A DNA stretch of 64,000 bases from Rhyzopertha dominica (taxonomy: Eukaryota; Arthropoda; Insecta; Coleoptera; Bostrichidae): NCBI GenBank assembly GCA_025024175.1, contig QCXZ01000064.1, positions 10,974,001 to 11,038,000 of the forward strand. Direction: 5' to 3'. Position numbers and translations under genes: made by a program. The notes beneath the pieces are model-generated. The model was not told the origin of the DNA. It did no database searches and saw nothing but the letters and a program-made list of their open reading frames with translations. Below, in pieces: positions 10,688 to 19,905 of the stretch (position 1 is its first letter; each line of letters opens with the position of its first letter).

Positions 10688-13600
10688 AACAGATGTCTCT
10701 TCTACGAGTCAAACGCGAAATGCAATCCTACCACACTGTCCACTCTAACCGGGTCAAGTGACGTTGCTAGCAATATTTGAATTTGGCGGAAAACTTTAGA
10801 GGGCGAAAATTAGACAATATAACATTAGAAATATTTTTTTCTTTCTAGTATCTCACTTCATTGGGTCTGGGAAAATCTACAAATGTGTTGCAATAACGAG
10901 TTGTGATAGAGGGCTACAACCCCATTTAAGATCGCAACGCATCAGTGACAGTAGCTACAACTAACTACTCAGAGAAATGGCAGTAGCCGACCGTTTGAAT
11001 ACATGCGTCTCTAACCCGCCTTACAGTCAAGATTAAAACATTATCACGACGTCGGTGACGTTTCTTGCTGTACGAGAAGGTACTTTAACTGACTACCCTT
11101 ACCTATCTATATGGATAACTGTTAAATCTACTAGAATTTGAAGTTTTCCAGTTGTAATGGTTATGGGCAAATTACGATTAGGAGTACTCGACTATTTAAA
11201 TTACCCCGCTGGTAATCAAAATTCGAGATAAGTTTATGAAGCATAGTGTTGCATGAGTGACACGTCATTTTGTGCAGCCACATCTTCTGCTTCGTCCGAT
11301 CCCCATGAAATTTGAGAGACCTGGAAAATTGTGCACAGATCAGCTTTCTCTCTAGTTTTCTTACGTTTTTTTTTCTGTATTTTGTTTTGTTTTTGTTTCA
11401 GGGGTCGCAACTAGAAAGTGCCATAAAATAAAAATATACAGCACTTCCAGTTGAAAACTATACTTTAGGTATCGCCGATGTAGGGAATTACACCTCGGCA
11501 CATAGCAGAAAACGTTGATTTTGCTCATTCCTCACCTACAACAATTCTACGGTTAGATAGATGGCCAGACCACATCAAAACCGCCTTTCTCTAGGAAAAG
11601 TGCTCGAAAAACTCAAGATTGTGCAACAGTTTAGAAGCCTTATAGGAAAAACGCTTATTATTGACCGAGTACTCCGTTAATATCGAAAAATTCACGGTTA
11701 CATTGTAGATACAAACAACCACACGTAATGCGGCTACAAACAGAATTACTCAGAGCCAGTAATGATGGGTTGCTTCGTTAAGTAGTGTATTGCTTATCAA
11801 GAAATGCCTATAGGGAATACATAATTAACTAACCCAATAAAGAGTATTAGCTATACAACGATAATAATAATAAAGTAAATGCAGAATAGCCTCTCGATTA
11901 GTGCTTTGCGCCCTGAATCTGTCTGAAAACAATTCAGTATCTAACAAATAACAACAATAATAATAAATGTTATTATTGACTAAGTCCTTCACATATAAGT
12001 TAAATTATCTGCAATATAAAACCATGACGTTTAATACTATAAAAACGAGTTCCAGAAAATTCGTCTGAAGCATAGTACTTGAATAACTTGAATAATAAAA
12101 TCTTGATTTCAGCTCTCCTGGATGACGTATTTACCTTTCAAAATCGTTAAATTCGTGGAATAATTACGGGAGATCATGCCCCGCAGAGCAAACTGAATTT
12201 AGAAGTTTTGATGCTGTTTTGAAACCTTTTGTGAGTTAGCTTTGGTTTCAAGTGTTTAAGTTAACTTTTCCAATCTCGCAACTTTAATGCGACCCGTTTC
12301 GCGACTTTTTGGGTGCGCAAAACCGCAAAATTCGCCACCCGCCGTCAACATTCGGTCTTTAATTATACTTTTAGTTTGTTTATGTAGTACAGCGATGCCC
12401 GTTGCAAGTGTTCCTGTTGTATTTTTGAAGTTAACAGTGTTCTTTTATAGTCCCTTAAAATTTAGGTTAATAGATGCCTGTGGTGCTATAATTAACCTCG
12501 AACGTCATCTCATACGTCACTACTTGCGGTCTCTACAGCTTCATAGGAAACACATAAAGCGGTGTCCGTCGCACAACGAGCTGAGATGTTTACGGAAGAT
12601 TCTCCCTTTGACTAATTCGAGAAGATGCTGCCAGCTCGGGTATTTTGTTTCCACTTAAAAAAATGGGCGTTTGAAAAACGTTCTGCGAAATTCGTAATTC
12701 GATATCTAAACTCAATTAGTCACATTTGGCTTATTTGCGAAAGGAAAATAGATTAATTTCGCAGGCTCAGAATAACAAAAAAATAACAGGAGAAGGCTTT
12801 TCCTTGGCTATTGTTCTAGCATTACGGAAGCATGTTTGTTTTGAAGTATTCTTCAATCAACTTCACGGTTTGCATGTTTTATATTCTAGCACTGTCTGGA
12901 AAGACGACGTACTGAGGTTTAAATCATTACGCTAAATTTACGAAAAATGGTATAAGGTATTGTCTGTAATATGACTATAGGTGGTTTAGATGCCCAATAG
13001 TTTGTTTGAATATTGTAGTAGTTGTAGAGGCGGTAGTTGCAACGACCCGATATCGGTCGGCGTGTGAGAGCGGACGCGCGTGTGCAGACGGGTTGTGGTC
13101 TTGTGGTAGCGTGCAGAGCACCATTTTAAAACCTGACCTATGTTTCATGTTCACCTCGTGGAGGTGATTTCGATATATATGTTGCCTACTGTATATTAAA
13201 AATACATAGGTATTTCAAACCAGCGTAGACGTTTTATTTCAAAGAGTGGAGCGCTTGAAGAAGCCAAACTCGTCAGGTATAAAGAATTTGTTACCAACAC
13301 CGCGTTGCTTATTAGACTTCCTAAATGCTTAACTGTCTTAATATTCCAATTACTTGAAGTTTTTGCGTGCCTACTTAGTAGTAAAGTATTTGTGCTATTG
13401 CAGTTGGTTAATAATACAGCTGTAGTTTATGTACCTTTTTCTTTCGATACTCCTAACTATTCTTTATTATTTATTTCGGCTTACTTGGAGCATCGCACTA
13501 CTTGTTTGCAAGTTTTATAAACTTCTGAAATCTACACTGCTATTACTGGAATCGGAGTGGCGGAAATTGTGCTATGCATTTAAATAATTATAGTTAGGAC

Positions 13601-14038
13601 AGATATCCTAATATCTTATCATAGCCTTTGATTTTTAAAGCAATTAACATGTTCAGCTATAGTTCAGAATCATACTTATATAATAAAGCTTTTGATTACA
13701 TCTCCGTTCCACAGATAGCACTTGTGTCAGTTGCGAAGGTCGTCAACTGTTTTTGCTTTATAGTCGTTTAGTTATATTTAGTTTCAAATACTGATATAAA
13801 CAAATATTGCCTGCCAAATTATAAAAGATTTTGCAAGTAGGTGCAGATTTACGTCGACTGTTGCTAAAGTAATTACGAGATGACGCTATCCTGCTGAACT
13901 CATATTTCCTCAATTTCCACAACAGCAAGCATCGTCTGAGGGATTACTGTTACTTGAATTAAACATGTTCTAAATCATTAATTGTATTATATTATTCTTG
14001 ATTCTGTAAACAAATAGACTGATTGACGTTGCTATAAG
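10688..14038. other. non-coding, no gene supported
   Basis: AT-rich sequence with short TAA-type microsatellites near 11865-11880 and 11945-11965. The plus-strand frame 12287-12658 (123 codons) has no recognisable domain and an even residue mix typical of chance frames. A GC-rich patch at 13010-13150 contains a small hairpin, TCACCTC...GAGGTGA, near 13151-13167. I cannot assign it. Confidence 0.4.

Positions 14039-14074
<36 letters not shown>
14039..14074. repeat. (TAA)n microsatellite, left flank of Dong-like element
   Basis: About twelve uninterrupted TAA units immediately upstream of the 5' end of the R4/Dong-like retrotransposon. The matching array lies at its 3' end (18064-18165). Confidence 0.9.
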
Positions 14075-14077
<3 letters not shown>

Positions 14078-14797
14078 CCGCAGGGGGTACGCGAGTGTAC
14101 TTTGGTAAGTAGCAACACCACAGACTCCAGCTCCCTGCGGTGGGCTACGGGACCGCTGAAGGCAAAAACCCCTTCAATACAACCATAAATTTGATGCATT
14201 ATGGTTCGCCAGGGTCTGTATTGAAGTGAACTATGTACACCCTGTAAACTGGCAGTAGCTGTAAAATGCATTACCCATAAATATGGTGAATCTAAGGAAA
14301 CCTAAAGCCTCAAAATGCGTTTGGAAGTATGGCTGTACCTGACGTAGAAAGTAAACTCATTAATGACGAACTACACAATGAATCTGGTAATGATGAAACA
14401 TTAGCTCAGCCTGGATAGCCAACTAGCCCAAGACACCAAGGAAGGGAAATGAATTTTATGTGTTGTCCGAACTTACCTGCTGATCAATGAATGTAAAGAT
14501 GACCCCCAACCAGCCTGGAGGCAAAAACTTGAGCTGGCACTTACAGAGCAAAATCTTGCAGACCAGCAGGAAATCGATCAAATCAGACGAGATTTATCGT
14601 ACATGACTAACTATATAAACAACTTATTCTATGTATGTATATGTAGCAGCCGCTATACTAATGGAGCTAAATAGACAAAATGTGCATGGCAAATTCGCTT
14701 TGAGAGAAATATAGACCACCTAAGAACCGAGATTAATATTATTACGGAATGTTTAAGAGAAAACAAGTAAAAAGTGAACATCAAAATAAAATCTATA

Positions 14798-15981
14798 CAC
14801 AGTAAAAAATTACGTGTTAAATTTAACACCAAAAGTGGTTTATATAAGTCCACACTGAAAATGGTTAAGTTAACCTTTTCTAATTTGGGGATTTTCACGA
14901 AATATGAGTGTATAATTTGTTACACGGTTACGGTGTACATATTTTTACACTGCAAGGTGTACTTTTCTACGAATAAGCTAGGTGTAAGCTTCTACCCCAA
15001 AAATGGTTAAAATTTTTACGGTACTATGTCAAATTTAATATTTAAAGGGCGCTTAGTAAATATACGTGCCACAATTCGTGAGGCAGTTTTTCTAGCAATA
15101 ACTGTAATAGTTACAGTACTCTAAACAAATAAAACACATTTTTTCTATTGAAAGTTATAAATTAGTTATAAAAGAGCACACAAAAGTTTTATTTAATTAG
15201 TTTCGTGAACTGGTGATGGTTTCCTAATATGATACAAGTAAGGAATGGAATACAATAAAACGAAAATATAATTTATTAAACAAGTTTATTTTTTATGGTT
15301 TACCATACAAGCTACTATATATGATTTACGCACATCAGAAAGGTAACGAATAATTAATACTAATACATTATGATTATGTCCTAACTATATTTAAATAAAC
15401 AGTGCAAATTCCAACGTTCCTAGCATGAATGAATAAGATGGCGCAATACATATATGGTGTTCTTACTTACCTCTGCTTATCAAGTCTAGATAACTGCAAG
15501 TGGTGTCCACTAATATCAATTTTGAGATATTTGTTTTGAATTTTATTGGCACTAATGTTTCCACTTCCATAATGATGAGTGAACGTGAACTGTGGATCGA
15601 CTAACTCGCTAACCCGCAAAGAAATAAACAATTTTTGCAAACAGCAACCGGCATGTCTTTTATTGTCTACAAGAACTCACAAGCATGTGGAGTTAACACT
15701 GCACGTCCAAAATAACACGGATGCATGTAAACTATTGACCTNAGTTTTTTCACGGTTTTTGATAAATTTACACCAGGGTTAGTAAAAAGTAAAACAATAA
15801 TAGGACGGGGATAATTCTACGTTTTATTTGTGTAAAATATTTACCCATTCAGTGCGGGGTGAAGTTACGAGTAACAGTTTGGTCAATTGTGCAAGCTTTC
15901 ACTAGTTTTAGTGTAAAAATTAACACGGAAAGTGCTAACCACATACTTTTTTAGCTTTACATCATAAAAAATTTTACTGTG
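14798..15981. mobile_element. TA-flanked MITE inserted in the Dong-like element
   Basis: CACAGTAAAA at 14798-14807 and TTTTACTGTG at 15972-15981 form perfect 10-bp terminal inverted repeats. TA dinucleotides at 14796-14797 and 15982-15983 are the presumed target duplication, as for Tc1/mariner-type elements. Further imperfect complementarity continues inwards, including the 16-bp palindrome GTGTTAAATTTAACAC at 14814-14829 and a decayed partner near 15911-15926. No coding capacity. It splits the N-terminal and reverse transcriptase parts of the retrotransposon, so it is the younger insertion. Confidence 0.65.
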
Positions 15982-16079
15982 TAACACAGTAAGCACATTT
16001 AAACGATAATTAACCTATATTTAAAGAGAAACTTTGTTATTATCAAGATAAATTGAAGCAAAAAATTTAAGTAAGTGGG

Positions 16080-18050
16080 CCAGGTTGCGCCGATATAATG
16101 AAACTAGTGGACGGAAGATGCAAAATCATTTGTTTCAAAAATATGAAAAAGCATTCTACCGAAACCTCGAAAACGCTGATAAATCAGATAACATCCAATC
16201 TAATCGAACTAATCGATAAAGTCAAATTTATAGCATATTGGAAAAGCACTTGGTGTTCCCCCTCCAGACTCAATCTGAAAGCTAGTTGGCTTTCTGAGTC
16301 AGAGCCAAGCACAAAAAATCTTGCACTAATGAAAATAATAAAATCATGCTTAGCAAAATCACCCAATTGGAAAGCAGCCGGCCTAGATTGTGTACATAAT
16401 TAATGGCTCAAACGGTTAGATTCGGTGCATTCAAGTGCATACATGCCAAATATTACTCCGAAATACTAGACGAATCCGATAATTTTCCAAAATTTCTAGC
16501 ACAGAGCACCACTTACTTGCTGTTTAAAGCTGGAGATAAAATGAACTCAAAGAATTATCGCCTATTGACCCGACATGACCTGAACTGCCTTTCAGTTATT
16601 TACAAATTGCTGACTTCAATCATGCACCAGAAAACATACGAACATACGAGCATTGTCATTCGAATAAAATTATCAGCACGGAGCAGAAAGGGTGTATACA
16701 GAGTATTATGGGCTGCAAAGAACAACTCATTCTTGATGCTGTTATTTTGAAATAGGTTTAAACAATGCAACGGAATCCGGAATCTGAGTGTAGTTTATAT
16801 AGATTATCAGATCTGAATCCACTATCGCTTTTGGAACTGTTGAAACATACAGAGATGACATCCAAATGTTTTGGTTTGAACAAATACAAATCCGAGTTGC
16901 ACTTGAGAGGGGCAGATTAACTAAAGCCGACGTTTAGGAATCTAGGTTCCAACAGCTGATGCTGTCCGGCGATTCCTTAAATACTTGGGTATTCAACAAA
17001 ATCAACGTGTTGAACGTATACGACAAAAGAAAGAGTTTAGTGAGAAATATAGAAAAAGGCCAACCGAACTATTGAATACAAAACTTAACTCTTTAAATTT
17101 GATAAAAGCTTTAAACACTTATGCTGTAACTAGTCGCACCTACTCTTTTGGAATTATAAAGTACACTGAGTCAGATCTTAATGAGTGTACACGGCGAATG
17201 CTTACGAAGTTTAGAATGCACCATCAGAAAAGTGCAACTGAGAGGCTATGACTATATTTACTATGTGCAGAAACTTACGGACCTATTTCATTTACTCTAC
17301 CGACTCATTTTAATATACTTTTGCCGAGCAGATGTTAACTACACTACTCTGAATTTGAGGGATCTAAAGGAAAATGCTCGGCGTAGTGAAAATAATATCT
17401 GCAAAACGACTTCTTTGAGGGATGCGCTGGTAAACAAACCAAAAGGAACCTTTTTCCGGAGGCTGGGGGCTTTATTATTGCAATTCGAGACGGTATTATT
17501 CTCATTCGTAACTACGAAAAGTACATCCTAGAGGACTTTAACACCTTCGATGTTTGCAGATTATGCAATTTGCCAGGTGAAACGATAGAACACATAACAG
17601 AAAGGTGTTCGTCTCTATATAATCCAGCATATGTAAAAAGAGGCAATTCAGTCGCCAAAATTATCCATAGGCATTTGGCAATAAGTTAGAAATTAGAAGA
17701 AAATCTTTCTTCTTTCTACAAATACTTGCCATCGGGTAGCATCACACATTATTGGGACAGGTTGATCCACACAAACAAAATAATCGTCCTGATATAGTGG
17801 GGTGTGTCAAAGAAAGTAGAAAAGTACTCATAATGTTGGTTGTCCACTCACAAGTAACATGCAATAAAAACAGAACAGGGAAGAGTTAAAACATATCAGC
17901 AACTTGCAGCAGAATTTAAACATACCTGGCAAGTTGCTGAATGGGGAAGTAGTGTTAATGATAATATCAGTCACAGAGCAAAAAATTCTTGAAGTACTTG
18001 GACCGACTAAAGATACCTAGAGGTCTACTCAACAATATGCAAAAAGCAGC
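16080..18050 (+). pseudogene. R4/Dong-type pol, reverse transcriptase core deleted
   Basis: Blocks in order across shifting frames: NWKAAGLDCVHN (about 16368) and YLLFKAGDKMNSKNYR (16516-16560). Next come EQKGC with MGCKEQLILDAVI (16682-16748) and NLSVVYIDYQ (16782-16812). The sequence then jumps, within a few bases near 16850, to DDIQM / FGLNKY and KYLGIQQN (16980). The SGVPQGD-like and YxDD catalytic motifs are therefore gone. After that come YAVTSRTYSFGIIKYTESDL and RMHHQKSATERL (to 17250), GFIIAIRDGII (17470), a zinc-knuckle-like CRLCNLPGETIEH (17554-17592) and HYWDRLIHT (17750). This order and wording are characteristic of the R4/Dong clade. A restriction-like endonuclease is expected at the C-terminus, but I cannot read its active site through the damage. 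Confidence 0.8.
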
Positions 18051-18063
18051 AATAATACAAGCC

Positions 18064-18165
18064 TAATAATAATAATAATAATAACGATAATGATAATAAT
18101 AGTAATAGTATTAATAATAATAATAATAATAATAATGAATAATAATAATAATAATAATAATAGTA
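18064..18165. repeat. (TAA)n microsatellite, right flank of Dong-like element
   Basis: About 100 bases of TAA units with a few substitutions and one-base interruptions, directly after the last traces of pol. It may combine the target array with the element's own 3' tail. Confidence 0.9.
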
Positions 18166-18784
18166 ATGAGTTTTTAGACTGAGTAATCCGTCCAAGATTC
18201 AGTTCTTTGCTTTAGCAAGATCATGCCTCTAGTGCGCATTATACTGAGCTAGCTATCTTCTAATTGGAAAATCTTATATCACACGCAACGTTATATCTGA
18301 TCTATGCACCGCAGTATCAATCCGTAAGATAATAATAACAGTAGACTATATGTGAGAGCATCATAGTAATAAAACCAGGTATAGCAAAAAATCCCGGCAT
18401 TCGGTATGCTGTACAACCAGTGATGGGCGCGTAGAATACTCCATGTAGGTTACGCCATTATCTATGCGTAAACTATGTAATATTCTACTTTAAAAGTCTA
18501 CTGTAGAAAATAACATTATGTAGATAAACAGCTATACTAGTAAACTAGTAATATTTAGCACTTTTAACAGCTCAAAATGCCTCAATTGACAGTATTATTT
18601 TGTATATTATTATTTTTGTTGTTTCCTAACTAAACAAAATACTACTTCGTTGTAATTAAAATAACTAGACATACGTTAAACAACAATAACTTACGAGGGT
18701 GAATGCTTTCAGCGTCCATAAATATAAGATAATATTTTGTCGGATAGATCGCTGTCTCTTGAAAACACTGACAAAAAATTAATA

Positions 18785-18830
18785 GTCTGACGTTTCGATT
18801 ACACCTGTAATCTTTGTCAAAGACGAATAT
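18785..18830 (-). ncRNA. decayed hammerhead-like motif
   Basis: The minus strand reads TTGACAAAG, then ATTAC-aggt-GTAAT as a perfect hairpin, then CGAAACGTCAG. The hairpin and GAAA match hammerhead stem II and domain, but the CTGANGA box is mutated (TTGACAA). Probably a fossil from a Penelope-like or retrozyme element. Confidence 0.35.
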
Positions 18831-19110
18831 AACTTGTTTCGGCATACAGTTGTTAGGGCCAGAAGGCACAAGCGTGCTTTGGAGCCCTCAATAGGTCAAG
18901 TGGGTTCTTAAATGACTGTAAACTATAATTTTATCATCTTTCTTGTCTATAAACGGAAGAAGACGGGCAATTTCATATGCTACCTATTATACCTAATATA
19001 CTTGTAGAAGAAAAGGCTTCGAAACGCATGTTTTGTCCCAAAGAAGTAAGAAAACCGTTTAGGTACTCTGATGACTTACTAAAATAAGTTATGCAAATTT
19101 GTAATATAAA

Positions 19111-19439
19111 TGAGAATTTAGGATGGCAATGCCATCTGTCAGCATTACACTGACATGATGACAAAGCCACCTAGCTGCCTTAACGGGAACTACTTCCCAA
19201 AGGAAGTGACCTGTAGCCTGACAAATTGGCATGCAACTGCATACTTCAATTTGACAGCAGACCCCCACGGCACTTTTTGCTAACGGGCAAGAACCAACAT
19301 ACATGTCTATGCTATGCTGTCACACATCAACCAACTGCAGATAGTACTATTTCGCTGTCATTACAGCTCATCAGTGCAGTTTAGGTCTAGTGTAGACAAC
19401 ACGGCATAGAACTGGTTTTGTTTATATACCAAAGCAATG
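19111..19439 (-). repeat. retrozyme-like unit, minus orientation (about 329 nt)
   Basis: Read on the minus strand the order is ribozyme region (19439-19302), a unique spacer (19301-19195), then an 84-nt block (19194-19111). The ribozyme region and the 84-nt block recur inverted at 19536-19674 and 19441-19526, but there the block precedes the ribozyme. The two copies are therefore circular permutations of one tandem unit of about 330 nt, the arrangement expected from copying a circular or multimeric RNA. The size is in the range described for animal retrozymes. Confidence 0.6.
19306..19410 (-). ncRNA. type I hammerhead ribozyme, intact core (copy A)
   Basis: On the minus strand: the outer stem I 5' arm at 19410-19390 pairs imperfectly with 19325-19306, and the inner stem I AACTGCA (19381-19375) pairs with TGCAGTT (19339-19333). 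The core CTGATGA is at 19374-19368. Stem II is GCTGT / ACAGC with loop AATG (19367-19354), followed by GAAA at 19353-19350. Stem III is four pairs with a two-base loop, ending in the ATC triplet, so cleavage is predicted between 19340 and 19339. Every invariant core base I know (C3 U4 G5 A6 G8 A9, G12 A13 A14 A15.1, U16.1, H17) is present and stem II is perfect. A very short stem III is typical of ribozymes in Penelope-like elements and retrozymes. Activity is inferred, not shown. Confidence 0.75.
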
Positions 19440-19440
19440 A

Positions 19441-19674
19441 AAGTAGTTCCCGTTAAGTCAGCTAGGTGGCTTTGTCATCATGTCAGTGTAATGCTGACAG
19501 ATGGCATTGCCATCCTAATTCTCACTTTATCATACCATTGCTTTGGTATATAAGCAAAACCAGTTCTATGCCGTGTTGTCTACACTAGACCTAAACTGCA
19601 CTGATGAGCTTTAATGACAGCGAAATAGTACTATCTGCAGTTGGTTGAGGTGTAGACAGCACAGCATAGACATG
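19441..19674 (+). repeat. retrozyme-like unit, plus orientation (block + ribozyme)
   Basis: Contains the 84-nt block (19441-19526, complement of 19111-19194 with few differences), a short AT stretch, and the ribozyme region (19536-19674, complement of 19302-19439). The spacer found in the minus copy is missing here, consistent with a partial or permuted unit. Confidence 0.6.
19565..19670 (+). ncRNA. type I hammerhead ribozyme, intact core (copy B)
   Basis: Outer stem I: 19565-19585 pairs with 19650-19670 over 21 positions (19 Watson-Crick, one G-U, one C-A). Inner stem I: AACTGCA 19594-19600 with TGCAGTT 19636-19642. Core CTGATGA 19601-19607; stem II GCTTT / ACAGC (19608-19612, 19617-19621) has one mismatch; GAAA 19622-19625; stem III with a two-base loop; cleavage predicted after C19635. 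The internal loop between the two parts of stem I could make the loop-loop contact that speeds natural hammerheads. Confidence 0.75.
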
Positions 19675-19905
19675 CATTTTATTGTAATATAAATATTAAA
19701 AAACTGGAGTGCTTTAAAAATTTTAACGAATTGGCCCATAAAACAGGGAAATTGGAACATAATAATTACCACAATACACTTAGTATACTATAGCCATATA
19801 CTCGTCTCATATTTTCTACTCAAAATCTACGCCAAAATGGGCTACCTACATTTTCTACGCGGGTAATGTAGAAAATTATAATTTACGCGTAAACGCCCAT
19901 CACTG

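Larger units (their letters stand above)
14075..18063 (+). mobile_element. R4/Dong-clade non-LTR retrotransposon, decayed, nested MITE inside
   Basis: The element is bounded on both sides by TAA repeats, the known target of Dong elements. A GC-richer 5' region (14075-14470) is followed by an N-terminal segment (WRQKLELALTEQNLADQQEI near 14520). A TA-flanked MITE (14798-15981) interrupts it. Coding resumes at about 16080 with LRRYNETSGRKMQNHLF in scattered frames, continues through reverse transcriptase blocks, and ends with the distinctive C-terminus. Excluding the MITE only about 2.8 kb remains, so it is also internally deleted. Confidence 0.85.
18418..19905. mobile_element. non-autonomous hAT element with perfect 8-bp TSD
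   Basis: CAGTGATGGGCG at 18418-18429 and CGCCCATCACTG at 19894-19905 are inverted repeats. The 8 bases TGTACAAC occur directly outside both ends (18410-18417 and 19906-19913), a textbook hAT target duplication. The 1488-bp interior has no coding capacity. It carries the inverted hammerhead-ribozyme repeat at 19111-19674 and a decayed hammerhead-like motif near 18785-18830 on the minus strand. Confidence 0.9.

Noticed and set aside
12287..12658. 123-codon plus-strand ORF
   Set aside because: No recognisable domain, no splice or promoter support; composition fits a chance frame.
13010..13300. GC-rich patch as an LTR
   Set aside because: No paired copy, no convincing primer-binding site or target duplication in the window.
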